Source: Spinacia oleracea
Taxonomy: Eukaryota > Streptophyta > Magnoliopsida > Caryophyllales > Amaranthaceae
DNA: 64,000 nucleotides
NCBI RefSeq assembly: GCF_020520425.1
Contig: NC_079487.1
Location: 79,923,141 to 79,987,140, forward strand
Direction: 5' to 3'
How positions within the stretch are numbered: position 1 is the first letter of the stretch; every line of letters begins with the position of its first letter. A model generated the notes under the pieces. It did not search any database, had not been told where the DNA came from, and saw only the letters and a list, made by a program, of their open reading frames with translations. Shown here piece after piece: positions 12,176 through 24,910 of this stretch. The translations under genes were made by a program, and so were the position numbers.

Positions 12176-15100
12176 TTACCTTAGCTTGATCATTCCGAGT
12201 TCCATTCTCATTTTCTCATGTTTCTCCCTGTTTAAAGGCTTAGTCAAAATGTCAGCAATTTGGTGATCAGTTTGGCAAAAATCTAATTTAATTAAACCTT
12301 TCTCAACATTATCTTTAAGGAAATGGTGTCTAATGTGGATGTGTTTGACCCGGGAATGATGAACCGGATCTTTTGAAATACAAATCGCACTAGTGTTATC
12401 ACAATAGATAGGAACACAATCATAGATAATACCAAAATCTCTTAACTGTTGTTTTATCCATAGAATTTGTGAGCAACAAGCTGCAGCAGCTACATACTCA
12501 GCTTCAGCTGTGGATAGAGAAACAGTGTTTTGTTTCTTGGAACCCCAAGAAACCATGCATGGACTAGGAACTGTACCATACCTGATGTGCTTTTTCTATT
12601 CATCAAGTCACCTGCATAATCAGCATAAGCATATCCTTTCAACTCGAATGATCCACTTCTTGGATAGAATAGGCATAGGTCATCAGTTCCTTTGAGATAT
12701 CTTAGTATTCTTTTTACAGCAGTTAAGTGAGACTCCTTTGGATTGGATTGAAACCTTGCACATAGTCCTACACTGAAAGAAATGTCAGGTCTACTAGCTG
12801 TTAAGTATAATAGTGATCCAATCATACCTCTATACTTTGTTTGATTTACACTTTTCCCATTTGGATCAGTGTCTAGTCTGGTAGTAGTTCCCATGGGAGT
12901 GTGATTTACTTTGGCTGATTCTAGCTCATATTTCTTTAGGAGTTCCTTCACATACTTTTGTTGGTGGATCATGATTCCTTCCTCAGTTTGCTTGATTTGT
13001 AAACCAAGGAAAAAGTTGAGTTCCCCCATCATGCTCATTTCAAATTCACTGCTCATCAAGCTTGCAAAATCCTTGCACAAATTCTCATTAGTTGCTCCAA
13101 ATAATATATCATCAACATAGATTTGAACTACTAACAAGTCAGTTCCTCTAGATATTAGAAATAAAGTTTTGTCTATTCTACCTCTTTTAAAATCATTTTG
13201 GAGGAAGAACTTTGATAATCTCTCATACCAAGATCTAGGGGCTTGTTTTAGTCCATAGAGAGCCTTATCTAATTTGTAAATATGATTTGGAAATTCGGGA
13301 TTCTCAAAGACAGGAGGTTGTTCCACATAGACATCTTCTTCTAAGAAACCATTTAGAAAAGCACATTTAACATCCATTTGATAAAGTTTAAAACCCATAA
13401 AGGCAGCAAAAGCTATTAAAATTCTAATGGCTTCTAATCTAGCAACAGGTGCAAATGTTTCTTCGAAGTCAATACCTTCCTGTTGGTTGTAACCTTTGAC
13501 CACTAACCTTGCCTTGTTCCTTATGATTGTTGCATGTTCATCTTTCTTGTTCCGGAACACCCATTTCAGCCCTATCACCTTCTGGTGCTTTGGTTTGGGT
13601 TCCAAGTGCCATACCTTGTTTCTTTTGAATTCATTCAATTCTTCTTGCATGGCTATGATCCAGCCAGCATCCTCCAGAGCCTCAATGTGGTTTCTTGGCT
13701 CAAATAGGGAGAGGAACGCGTGGAATGCGCAAAAGTTCTTTAGCTGTGACCTTGTCTGAGTTCCTTTTCTGATGTCACTCATAATGAGTTCCATTGGATG
13801 AGACTTTTGATGTTTCCAAGGTCTAGGTTGAAACTGAGCTGCTGGTGTTGTGGCATTTCCGTCAGTTCCTTCTGTGACCTGAGTTCCTTGTTGGTCATTG
13901 TGGGGTTCCTTGAGTTCTGGTGTTGTTTCTGGATCTTCTTGGATCTCTTCGTGTTCCTCTTGTACAGGAACTTCTTGATTTTGTTGAGCAGTTCCTCTGG
14001 TTGTGTGTTTGCTTGGTTAGAACTCCTCATCATTGTCTGCAGCACGAGATAAACCAATTTCGAAATGTTCTTGTTCCTGTACTATATCAGATTTGTAAGA
14101 TTCATCAAATAATATATGTACACTTTCCTCAACGCACATAGAACTTTTGTTATAGACTCTGTAAGCTTTGCTATTTAGAGCATATCCTAGGAACACTGCC
14201 TCATCGCTTCTTTCATCAAACTTCCCCAAGTTCCTTTTGCCATTGTTGTGGAAAAAACATTTACTACCAAAAGCTCTAAAGTAAGAGATGTTGGGTTTTA
14301 TACCTTTTAACAGTTCATATGGGGTTTTGTTTAAGATTGCTCGAATCATAACTCTATTTACAATAACAAGCTGTATTGACTGCTTCAGCCCAGAAGTTCC
14401 TAGGCAAGGAACTGGCTATTAACATGGTTCTTGCCATGTCCTCTAAGGTTCTATTTTTTCTCTCAACAACTTCATTTTGTTGTGGAGTTCTGGGAGTTGA
14501 GAAATTGTGGTCCATACCTTGTTCCTTGCAGTATTCATCGAATTTGTAATTTTCAAATTATGTTCCATGATCAGATCTTATATGGATCAGTTGATGACCT
14601 GTAGTTTTCTGGATTTTCTTTGAAAATGCAACAAACTCATCAAACGTTTCATCTTTGCTTGTTTGAAATATGACCCAAGTAAAGCGAGAATAATCATCAA
14701 CAATAACTAGAACATATTTTTTTCAAACTTCTACTTTGGATTCGCATTGGTCCACACAAGTCCATATGGATGAGTTCCAAAGGTTTTGTTGTGCTTACCA
14801 ATTTCTTAGGCTTAAAGGAACTTCGGACATGCTTTCCTTTTGCACATGCATCATAAACTTTATCATTTAGGAACTTGATTGAGGGGAGTCCTCGAACCAG
14901 TTCCTTTGATCTTAGTTTGTCAAGCAATGAGAAACTAGCATGTCCAAACCTCCTGTGCCATAAAAGGGGATCTTCTTCAATGGCACTGAGGCAGGTTAAG
15001 TTGTTCCTTGGAACTGTATTGAGATCCACAGAATATATGTTCCCTTTACGAGTTCCTTCCAAAATAACCTTCCCAGTGTTACTGTTAATAATTTGACAGT

Positions 15101-15392
15101 TTTCAGAGGTGAAACTTACAGAGTTTCCTTTGTCACAAAATTGGGAAATACTTAGTAGACTGTGCATTAAGCCCTCGACTAAAAATACATTTTCAATGGC
15201 ATGGGAACTTGACCTTCCAACCTTTCCAATTCCAACAATTTCTCCTTTCATGTTGTCTCCAAAGGTCACAGTTCCTCCATTGTAGGCTTCTAGTGAGAGG
15301 AATTTAGATTTGTCTCTTGTCATGTGTTTGGAACACCCGCTGTCGAGATACCACGAGCTGTTCCCCTTCACTAGAGCCTGTAAAGAGATCAA
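12176..15392 (-). pseudogene. copia copy A pol: protease, integrase, RT, RNase H
   Basis: Protease has the DSGCSKHMT active site near 15340. Integrase starts with the HxxxH/CxxC zinc segment (LLWHRRFGHAS) near 14970. The RT contains YVDD near 13110. RNase H (near 12500) ends with the ADILTKPL box, typical of plant copia, near 12240. The ORF ends with TAA at 12176-12178. Breaks relative to copy B: a frameshift near 14721 and a 2-bp loss near 14365, both in integrase, and a 1-bp loss near 12565 between RT and RNase H. The pol frame begins in a different frame from gag, the same way as in copy B. Confidence 0.9.
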
Positions 15393-17219
15393 AGGTTAGT
15401 TACAGGAACTCGGGTTTCCTCGAGTTCCTTTTCAACTACAATATCTGACTTCTTAACCCATTTTTGCTTTACATAATTTATGTTTCTTTGATCTTGTTCC
15501 TTCATCTTGGAACATTCAGTACTTACATGACTTTCACTTCCACATGAGAAACAGACTTTCACACTTGGAAGATCCACATACTTTTTCTTATGACTGGTTT
15601 TATGATTAAACCTAAACCTTCTGTTCTCTTAGATTGAGCATTCTCAATCCACTTGAGAGGAACTTTTGGTGGTTGTTTCTGGGCTCTGGCCATGGCTAGT
15701 TCCCTTTCTAGTTTCTCTTTCTGTTCCTTTGTGGTAATCAGATCTTTGTTTAATCTTTCTAGGTCGACATTGAAAATACCCATGTTAATTTCCAGGGACT
15801 TTGTAGGGTCTAGACTTAGGTTAAACATCTTGTATTGACTGAGTTCCACTTGTAGAAGGATGTTTTCATTTCTAGCTTTCTCGAACGATTCATTAATGGA
15901 GGTATTCTTATCTAGCAATTCAAAGAACCTACCCTGAACATCTGATCTAACATTATTTAGATAATTTATATGGTCTTTACTGAGTTCCTGTGCTCTATCA
16001 CTTTGAGCTTTTAGTATACTTAGCTTTTTCTAATCATCTAGAGTTTCTAGCAATAGTTCAATCAGTTTTGACTTTGAAAGACATTGAAGAGTGGAGGGAC
16101 TTACTTCTTCTGGTGGAACTAGGTCAGTTTTATCTGTTCTTTCCATAAGACAAAGATTTATCGTTTCTTCATTTGGTTGTTCCTCATCCTCTTCTGAGTC
16201 TGTTGCTTCGCCCCATGCAGCTATCATAGCCTTTTTGAAGTTTGGCTTGTTGAAGGTTGACCTGTTGTAGCGTTCTTTGACTTGTTCCTTTCCTTTACCT
16301 TTGACTTTGTCATTTTCCCACATAGGGCATTCACGAATTTGATGATCAGTTTCTCCACATTTGAAACAGCCTTGCTTAGTCTTGGAACTGACAGTTTTCC
16401 TTGGAAAGTTCCTTCCTTTCTGGTACCCTGGTTTGAAGTTCCTATAGAGCTTTCTCATCCTTCTAACCAGCATGGAAGCCTCTTCCTCATCTGGTTCAGA
16501 TTCATCGAGTTCCTCAGCTTTCAGTGCAAGTCCTCGGTTTCTGGAGCTCTCAGGAACAGCAGCCCTAAGATGCAGCTCATGAGTCATCAAGGAACCGGCA
16601 AGTTGCTCAATGTTGAACTTTGTAAAGTCCTTTGTCTCAAACAGTGCAGTGACCTTTGTTCTCCAACGATCATCTTGTGGCATACTCCTTAGTATCTTTC
16701 TTTCCTGTTCATCAGTGGGAATGATTCTACCAAGAGAAACTAATTCATTAGTTATGTTAGTAAATCGAGTAAACATCTCTTGAATAGTTTCTTTTGGAAG
16801 CATTTCAAATCTTTCATATTTGGACATTAAAATATCAATTTTGGAACGCTTAACTTCATTAGTTCCTTCGTGGGTTACTTGTAGTAAATCCCAAATCTGT
16901 TTTGCATTCTTGAACCCCATGACCCTATTGTGTTCATGGGGTCCAAGTCCACAATGTAAGATTTTAACAGCCATAGCATTTATCTCATATTTTTCAAAAT
17001 CTATTTGGCAAATTCAGACATTAGTTTAGGAACTACCTCATTATCTGCATTGGTTTTTGTTACCTCAAAATCTCCAACTTCTATCACACGCCATACTTGG
17101 TAGTTTTCCGCTTTGATGAATATCTCCATTCTGTTCTTCCAGTATGAGTAGAACTTGCCATTGAATTTAGGTGGCCTTTGCGTGGAATAGCCTTCTTCCA
17201 GTTTCTCTTGTGAGTTCAT
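15389..17219 (-). pseudogene. copia copy A gag (UBN2-type) with two CCHC zinc knuckles
   Basis: I chose the ATG at 17219 because upstream codons overlap the primer binding site. The matrix/capsid part follows the plant UBN2 gag pattern (WRVIE, LHCGLGPHE, MFTRFTNI). The first knuckle is CFKCGETDHQIREC near 16370 and the second CFSCGSESHVSTEC near 15555, with a coiled-coil stretch between. Breaks: a frameshift near 17000, a TAG at 16030-16032 where copy B has Tyr, and a 1-bp loss near 15607 where copy B has an extra A. Gag ends with TGA at 15389. Confidence 0.87.
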
Positions 17220-17271
17220 ACTATCAGGAACTTGACTCAAACAGGGTTTCCTGTGATTCTTAGTGAGTACT

Positions 17272-17284
17272 GGCTCTGATACCA
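17272..17284 (-). other. Primer binding site (initiator-Met tRNA) of copia copy A
   Basis: On minus, TGGTATCAGAGCC lies 2 bp inside the 5' LTR end. It is the standard plant initiator-methionine tRNA complement. The equivalent site of copy B has been deleted. Confidence 0.9.
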
Positions 17285-17286
17285 AT

Positions 17287-18583
17287 TGTTATTCCAGTAG
17301 GAACACACACACGAGGGGGGGTGAATTGTAATTCGAACTTTGATAGAGTTTCTTTTGAAACCAAGGAACAGTAAAGGAACTGAGAGCAAGAAAGACTAAA
17401 ATAACAATTGTGAGAACTTCTTGACACTAATCAAGAAGAGAATTTCTTTTATTATGGCAATACCTCGATTACAATAACTCTCTAACACAAGTTCCTCTCT
17501 AACTCGTGTTCCTCACAGTAATCTACTCAGATTACAACTCTCTCTTCTTCACTTTCTCTCAGACTTAAACTCTAAGTCTTTACAAGATAACTCTATCCTC
17601 TCTAATACAAAAATACAATTCGTGTTTAGATAACTCTAGATATTAATAATGCTTTTGTATATATAAAGAACTTAGGAACTGTGAATTAACTAGGACACAA
17701 ACTGTTTTAGAAAATCTTTGATAATACGTTTTTAGGAAAGCAAAAACTCTTCGATTGTTTGTGTATCTTTAACTAAAAACGATTTCCCTTTTATAGAGTT
17801 TATCCCTAGGGTTACTTCCCTTCAAAACCTCAATTACTAACTGCCAGTACTTTGGTCTCCACGTCCCTTGACTTGAGGAACAAGGGGAAGACCACTTCCC
17901 ACGTTCAACCACAAAGCAGTTAGGGTTTTGACTCAATCAAACTCTAAAAGATTTTCTTTAAAACAGATTTTTATTTATCTACAAAAACTTAGGAGAATTT
18001 TTAGGAAAATAAGTTTTGCTTAAATAAAATAAAACGTAAATCTATTTTATATTAAATATGTAAAACTTATTTTTATTTAATGAAATGCTTTCCATAAAAA
18101 TTGCTTCCAGTAAAATAAATGGCCTAATTAAATCACAAGTTCCTTGAGTATCCTATATACCATTAGCATAATTAATATTTACATAAAATTCTAAGTACAG
18201 TAGACTACCTAGACTTTTATGTCTTCCCTTTGTCTGGAACTTGCAACTCAGAAGCTTCAGACGTTCCAGCTCTGGAACATTGATGAGTTCCTCTCATGCT
18301 AACATAGGAACTCGTGGCTATGAGTCTGTAATTGTTCTTGTGGGTGTGAAGAACTCTTGATATGTAAAATGTGTTGATCCTCTTGTGACTTCAAAACTCA
18401 ACCTAATACTGCTTCCAGCTCAGGAACTTCAGTAGCTGTTCCAAGTGCATATCAGGAACTTCAACATCTGATTCAAGTTCCTATCGTAATAGGAACTTAG
18501 GCACTTACCTGTATAAATTCATTAGCAACCACAATCAGGAAGTTTGCAATATGTGTGTCATCAACCAAAACCGAGGAATAACA
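17287..18583 (-). repeat. LTR shared by copia copies A (as 5' LTR) and B (as 3' LTR)
   Basis: The 1297-bp LTR has TGTTATTCC/GGAATAACA tips. On its low-coordinate side is the primer binding site of copy A. On its high-coordinate side is the polypurine tract of copy B. It therefore serves both copies, giving the order LTR-internal-LTR-internal. Confidence 0.92.
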
Positions 18584-19023
18584 ATATTCCCCCTTTTGGT
18601 GATGGCAACACTTGCAAACTTTTTACAAAGAGAGTAAACCCAAGCTGGAACAGATACAGAATTAAAAAAAAACTTAAAAACAAAAATAAACTTACAGAGG
18701 GTACATAAGAAGGTGATTCAGGAACTGGATTGATTCTGCCTTTGGAAGTTTGCACCTTTGACTTCCCCCTGTTGACATTAACAAAAAGCATAGCACGAAA
18801 TATAGCCATTCCAAACACAGTGCCCCACGATCAACGTTTGGCAAGTTAAGCTAGCCTCAAAATGTTAGACTAACTCACACAATAAATTAGAAAGCAAGCA
18901 GTAATTATCAATACCAGAAAACACAAAGATACTAACCAAGCAAATTAAGATAAGATGGAACAAATACCCAAGTTTTGAAAATTATACAGACCAAAATAAA
19001 AAGATTGTTCCATGGCAAAAGAA

Positions 19024-20821
19024 ATTTAAACATAGGAGAGATGGATTAGGCTTGGGATGGGGAACCAGAACAAGCTGTTTCTTCGACCACTGTTTCTTCA
19101 AAGGATTCCAGATTGTTGATTTTGGTGAGACTGGTGGCACGAATGGCATTGGCTTGATCTGAGTAGTGTTGAGATTGGTTTGAAGAGTCTTGACACTATC
19201 AACCAATGCACCAATGTGAGCTTGCATTGTACTGATCCTGTGATCTGTTCCCTCCTACAGTTCCACTAGACGAGCAACTGATGCCTTGAGCTCCAATATC
19301 TGATCATCTTTTGTGTTCCAGGCACCCCCATGATCTTGAACATGTTCCTGGGCAGATGGAACACGACGAGATTTGGATTTCTTGGAGGATCTAGGTGTCC
19401 TGGTCCTAGGCATAGCAGCTTCAGGCAGTTCCTCCTGCTCAATAGGAACAGCATCCTCTTCAATAGGCATTTCTTTGACTTCTCCTTCCTCATTTATTTC
19501 CATAAACACTGGACCTCTCTTCTTATTTTCTTGCATAGCCACCCTCATGCCTTTTCTTTTCCCTTGGGATCCTACACTCTTTCTTTTCCCTTTAGAAACT
19601 CGAGACAAAGTCACCTCCAAGTGCTCGAGTTCCTCCTCCTCTTCTTCTTTAACTACAGTTCCCTCTTGATCTTCGTCATCTTGTTTCTCTTCTTGTCCAG
19701 CCCTAATGACTTTTCCCTGAACCACCTTAAGATTTAACAGAGTGAGAATTTCAAGTTGAAGGATTTGGGTTGATTTTAAGGGGATGACATAGTAGGGGCT
19801 AAGGTCAACTGAGAAGCTTTTGAAGATTTCTGTGAGAAGGGAGGAGTATGGAATTTTGTATTTGGGGATACAGGTGGATAGATGTTTGATCATGATTGCT
19901 GGAAAGTTTATGGGAATTTTTCTTTCAAGGCAATACGTGAGACATGCATCAAACAGAACTGGCTATGTTTCTTTTTTGGGTTCGAGGAACTACACCCTCC
20001 ACACAATATTAAACAGTAATTTTTGAAGGGGTGAGAAGTAGTTGTGTGTGGTGGAGGTGGAAACTTTGGAATCTCCTCCAATGGAACCAACAATGTCATT
20101 CTCATCTACATTATCAATTGCCACAGTGACTTGACCTTTTAACCACATATCAAAACCCCTATTGGGTGTACCAAACAGCTGTTCCAGATAAGAAGCATCA
20201 AATTCGATGCGAGTTCCATTCACTTTGCTTGAACATACATTATCAACACAAGCAAAAATTTTGCAATTCTTTCATAGCTTCAGGAATTAAAGGTGGTTTG
20301 GCATAGGTACTCAACAGACTTACCCATTTTTGTTGTTCGAGGATTTCCATCAACTCATTGAACTTTGTGGCTTCACACCATGTTGAGTTGATTGCAAACC
20401 CTTCGACCAGATTGTTCTCCTTTGCAGAGAGTTTCTTGGACCCTTTTCCTTCCCCCTGAGTTTGAGCACTCTCCTGTAATTCCTCTGTTTCCTCAATTTG
20501 TTCCCCAGAACTGTCAACTCGACGCTTTTTGGATTTTCTTGTGGAGGATCTAGGGTTTGAAGTTTGGGATTTCATTTCAATGTCGATGTCGATTGGTTCC
20601 CCCTGAGTAATTGCGAGTATTGGATTGTGAGATCGAAGGGGAATTGGTGATTGCATGGGTGAGGTATCCATGGGAACTGGAGAAGATGGATTTCTTTTTC
20701 GTTTGAGGGAAGTGAGATCGGTGTTGTTGCTTGTGAGAACCATGGTGAAGCGTTTTATAGGTGGAGGGAAAGGTGGTGTCAGTGGAGAAAGCGTGTGTGA
20801 GAGGGAGAAAGGGGGTTGCAT
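19024..20821 (-). pseudogene. Additional sense ORF of copia copy B
   Basis: This is collinear with 10040-11822 of copy A. It has the same basic KSKKRR cluster, LFGTPN-type middle domain and acidic coiled-coil tail. Copy B keeps Glu where copy A has TAA (near 20270), but it has its own frame change right after this, near 20255. Further changes are a frameshift near 19990, one near 19960, and a TAG near 19256. Comparing A with B supports one protein of roughly 590 residues in the parent. Confidence 0.65.
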
Positions 20822-21174
20822 GGGTTGAATCAGAAAGTGAAGAGTTTCTCCTATTTATTGCCAATGGAACCGTTCCAAACATTCTTTGAATGTGGGTATT
20901 CGTTTTTGAATTTTAAAAGTTTGTTTTAAAAAATATTTAAAAGAAAAGTATAAAAATAAAATAAAACTGTGTTTGACTTGGTATTGACTTGCTTAATTTT
21001 GTATCTTTGAATTAACTAGTTTGAAAGGAACTGCTTACCTTGCACATTTGGAGTGTGAGTTTGTTTGCCACGATGGTAAGCTTCAACTATGTTTGCACAC
21101 AAGATTTTGTGTTTCTAATAGTCTATATGTACTATAGTTTTTGCCTTTGCCTTAGAGGAACTTCAATTTAGCAA

Positions 21175-24100
21175 TTACCTTAGCTTGATCATTCCGAGTT
21201 CCATTCTCATTTTCTCATGTTACTCCCTGTTTAAAGGCTTAGTCAAAATGTCAGCAATTTGGTGATCAGTTTGGCAAAAATCTAATTTAATTAAACCTTT
21301 CTCAACATTATCTTTAAGGAAATGGTGTCTAATGTGGATGTGTTTGACCCGGGAATGATGAACCGGATCTTTTGAAATACAAATCGCACTAGTGTTATCA
21401 CAATAGATAGGAACACAATCATAGATAATACCAAAATCTCTTAACTGTTGTTTTATCCATAGAATTTGTGAGCAACAAGTTGCAGCAGCTACATACTCAG
21501 CTTCAGCTGTGGATAGAGCAACAGTGTTTTGTTTCTTGGAACCCCAAGAAACCATGCATGGACCTAGGAACTGTACCATACCTGATGTGCTTTTTCTATT
21601 CATCAAGTCACCTGCATAATCAGCATAAGCATATCCTTTCAACTCGAATGATCCACTTCTTGGATAGAATAGGCATAGGTCATCAGTTCCTTTGAGATAT
21701 CTTAGTATTCTTTTTACAGCAGTTAAGTGAGACTCCTTTGGATTGGATTGAAACCTTGCACATAGTCCTACACTGAAAGAAATGTCAGGTCTACTAGCTG
21801 TTAAGTATAATAGTGATCCAATCATACCTCTATACTTTGTTTGATTTACACTTTTCCCATTTGGATCAGTGTCTAGTCTGGTAGTTGTTCCCATGGGAGT
21901 GTGATTTACTTTGGCTGATTCTAGCTCATATTTCTTTAGGAGTTCCTTCACATACTTTTGTTGGTGGATCATGATTCCTTCCTCAGTTTGCTCGATTTGT
22001 AAACCAAGGAAAAAGTTGAGTTCCCCATCATGCTCATTTCAAATTCACTGCTCATCAAGCTTGCAAAATCCTTGCACAAATTCTCATTAGTTGCTCCAAA
22101 TAATATATCATCAACATAGATTTGAACTACTAACAAGTCAGTTCCTCTAGATATTAGAAATAAAGTTTTGTCTATTCTACCTCTTTTAAAATCATTTTGG
22201 AGGAAGAACTTTGATAATCTCTCATACCAAGATCTAGGGGCTTGTTTTAGTCCATAGAGAGCCTTAACTAATTTGTAAATATGATTTGGAAATTCGGGAT
22301 TCTCAAAGACAGGAGGTTGTTCCACATAGACATCTTCTTCTAAGAAACCATTTAGAAAAGCACATTTAACATCCATTTGATAAAGTTTAAAACCCATAAA
22401 GGCAGCAAAAGCTATTAAAATTCTAATGGCTTCTAATCTAGCAACAGGTGCAAATGTTTCTTCGAAGTCAATACCTTCCTGTTGGTTGTAACCTTTGACC
22501 ACTAACCTTTCCTTGTTCCTTATGATTGTTGTATGTTCATCTTTCTTGTTCCGGAACACCCATTTCAGCCCTATCACCTTCTGGTGCTTTGGTTTGGGTT
22601 CCAAGTGCCATACCTTGTTTCTTTTGAATTCATTCAATTCTTCTTACATGGCTATGATCCAGCCAGCATCCTCCAGAGCCTCAATGTGGTTTCTTGGCTC
22701 AAATTGGGAGAGGAACGCGTGGAATGCGCAAAAGTTCCTTAGCTGTGACCTTGGCTGAGTTCCTTTTCTGATGTCACTCATAATGAGTTCCATTGGATGA
22801 GACTTTTGATGTTTAAAAGGTCTAGGTTGAAACTGAGATGCTGGTGTTGTGGCATTTCCGTCAGTTCCTTCTGTGACCTGAGTTCCTTGTTGGTCATTGT
22901 GGGGTTCCTCAGGTTCTGGTGTTGTTTCTGGATCTTCTTGGATCTCTTCGTGTTCCTCTTGTACAGGAACTTCTTGATTTTGTTGAGCAGTTCCTCTGGC
23001 TGTGTGTTTGCTTGGTTGGAACTCCTCATCATTGTCTGCAGCACGAGATAAACCAATTTCGAAATGTTCTTGTTCCTGTACTATATCAGATTTGTTAGAT
23101 TCATCAAATAATATATGTACACTTTCCTCAACGCACATAGAACTTTTGTTATAGACTCTGTAAGCTTTGCTATTTAGAGCATATCCTAGGAACACTGCCT
23201 CATCGCTTTTTTCATCAAACTTCCCCAAGTTCCTTTTGCCATTGTTGTGGACAAAACATTTACTACCAAAAGCTCTAAAGTAAGAGATGTTGGGTTTTAT
23301 ACCTTTTAACAGTTCATATGGGGTTTTGTTTAAGATTGCTCGAATCATAACTCTATTTACAATATAACAAGCTGTATTGACTGCTTCAGCCCAGAAGTTC
23401 CTAGGCAAGGAACTGGCTATTAACATGGTTCTTGCCATGTCCTCTAAGGTTCTATTTTTTCTCTCAACAACTCCATTTTGTTGTGGAGTTCTAGGAGCTG
23501 AGAAATTGTGGTCCATACCTTATTCCTTGCAGTATTCATCGAATTTGTAATTTTTAAATTCTGTTCCATGATCATATCTTATATGGATCAGTTGATGACC
23601 TGTAGTTTTCTGGATTTTCTTTGAAAATGCAACAAACTCATCAAACGTTTTATCATTTCTTGTTAGAAATATGACCCAAGTAAAGCGAGAATAATCATCA
23701 ACAATAACTAGAACATATTTTTTCCCACTTCTACTTTGGATTCGCATTGGTCCACACAAGTCCATATGGATGAGTTCCAAAGGTTTTGTTGTGCTTACCA
23801 ATTTCTTAGGCTTAAAGGAACTTCGGACATGCTTGCCTTTTGCACATGCATCACAAACTTTATCATTTAGGAACTTGATTGAGGGGAGTCCTCGAACCAG
23901 TTCCTTTGATCTTAGTTTGTCAAGCAATGAGAAACTAGCATGTCCAAACCTCATGTGCCATAAAAGGGGATCTTCTTCAATGGCACTGAGGCAGGTTAAG
24001 TTGTTCCTTGGAACTGTATTGAGATCCACAGAATATGTGTTCCCTTTACGAGTTCCTTCCAAAATAACCTTCCTAGTGTTATTGTTAATAATTTGACAGT

Positions 24101-24377
24101 TTTCAGAGGTGAAACTTACAGAGTTTCCTTTGTCACAAAATTGAGAAATACTTAGTAGACTGTGCATTAAGCCCTCGACTAAAAATACATTTTCAATGGC
24201 ATGGGAACTTGACCTTCCAACAATTTCTCCTTTCATGTTGTCTCCAAAGGTCACAGTTCCTCCATTGTAGGCTTCTAGTGAGAGGAATTTAGATTTGTCT
24301 CCTGTCATGTGTTTGGAACACCCGCTGTCGAGATACCACGAGTTGTTCCCCTTCACTAGAGCCTGTAAAGAGATCAA
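21175..24377 (-). pseudogene. copia copy B pol: protease, integrase, RT, RNase H
   Basis: Protease (DSGCSKHMT near 24330), integrase zinc segment, integrase core (VDDYSRFTW near 23700, DHGTEF near 23560, NGVVERKNRT near 23470), RT with YVDD near 22110, and RNase H are all readable. Breaks: TAA at 23518-23520 and TAA near 22646 (both Gln in copy A), a 1-bp loss near 22026 in RT, and TAA at 21220 (Lys in copy A). None of these is shared with copy A. Confidence 0.9.
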
Positions 24378-24813
24378 AGGTTAGTTACAGGAACTCGGGT
24401 TTCCTCAAGTTCCTTTTTAACTACAATATCTGACTTCTTAACCCATTTTTGCTTTACATAATTTATGTTTCTTTGATCATGTTCCTTCATCTTGGAACAT
24501 TCAGTACTTACATGACTTCCACTTCCACATGAGAAACAGACTTTCACACTTGGATGATCCACATACTTTTTCTTATGACTGGTTTTATGATTAAAACCTA
24601 AACCTTCTGTTCTCTTAGATTGAGCATTCTCAATCCACTTGGGAGGAACTTTTGGTGGTTGTTTCTGGGCTCTGGCCATGGCTAGTTCCCTTTCTAGTTT
24701 CTCTTTCTGTTCCTTTGTGGTAATCAGATCTTTGTTTAATCTTTCTAGGACGACATTGAAAATACCCATGTTAATTTCCAGGGACTTTGTAGGGTCTAGA
24801 CTTAGGTTAAACA
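24374..24813 (-). pseudogene. copia copy B gag, 3' part (after the CACTA insertion)
   Basis: This holds the coiled-coil linker and the second zinc knuckle (CFSCGSGSHVSTEC near 24540) and ends with TGA at 24374. The frame is intact here, unlike copy A. It is cut from its upstream part (49450-49867) by the 24.6-kb transposon. Confidence 0.88.
24811..24813. repeat. Left 3-bp target duplication of the CACTA element
   Basis: ACA immediately left of CACTA. It matches ACA at 49450-49452. The undisturbed site in copy A has a single ACA at 15825-15827. Confidence 0.95.
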
Positions 24814-24910
24814 CACTAGAGGAAAAAATCTTATAAGTTGCTCCACATAAGTTGCCCTTATACAACAAGAGCAACTTATAATGGTTTTAAAAAAAAAAAA
24901 AAAAAAATGA
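24814..24910 (+). repeat. CACTA left terminal and subterminal repeat
   Basis: The CACTA tip is followed by TTATAAGTTGCTC and an inverted copy GAGCAACTTATAA, making a small hairpin, and then by an A-run of about 19. The motif recurs in the right subterminal region, as expected of transposase-binding repeats. Confidence 0.85.

Larger units (their letters stand above)
8280..18583 (-). mobile_element. Ty1/copia retrotransposon copy A (Sirevirus-like), LTR-complete
   Basis: The 3' LTR is 8280-9577 and the 5' LTR 17287-18583. Both start TGTTATTCC on plus and end GGAA(C/T)AACA, so the tips are inverted repeats. On minus the order is 5' LTR, primer binding site, gag with a zinc knuckle, protease, integrase, RT, RNase H, an extra sense ORF, polypurine tract and 3' LTR. 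Size is 10.3 kb. The gag type, initiator-Met primer site, long LTRs and extra ORF fit the Sirevirus branch. The 5 bp before 8280 (CGCTA) should be one target duplication; no match follows 18583 because copy B starts there. The two LTRs differ at about two dozen positions by eye. Confidence 0.92.

Noticed and set aside
18561-18818. 85-residue minus-strand frame over the shared LTR edge
   Set aside because: It covers the polypurine tract and LTR boundary; it is non-coding element sequence.
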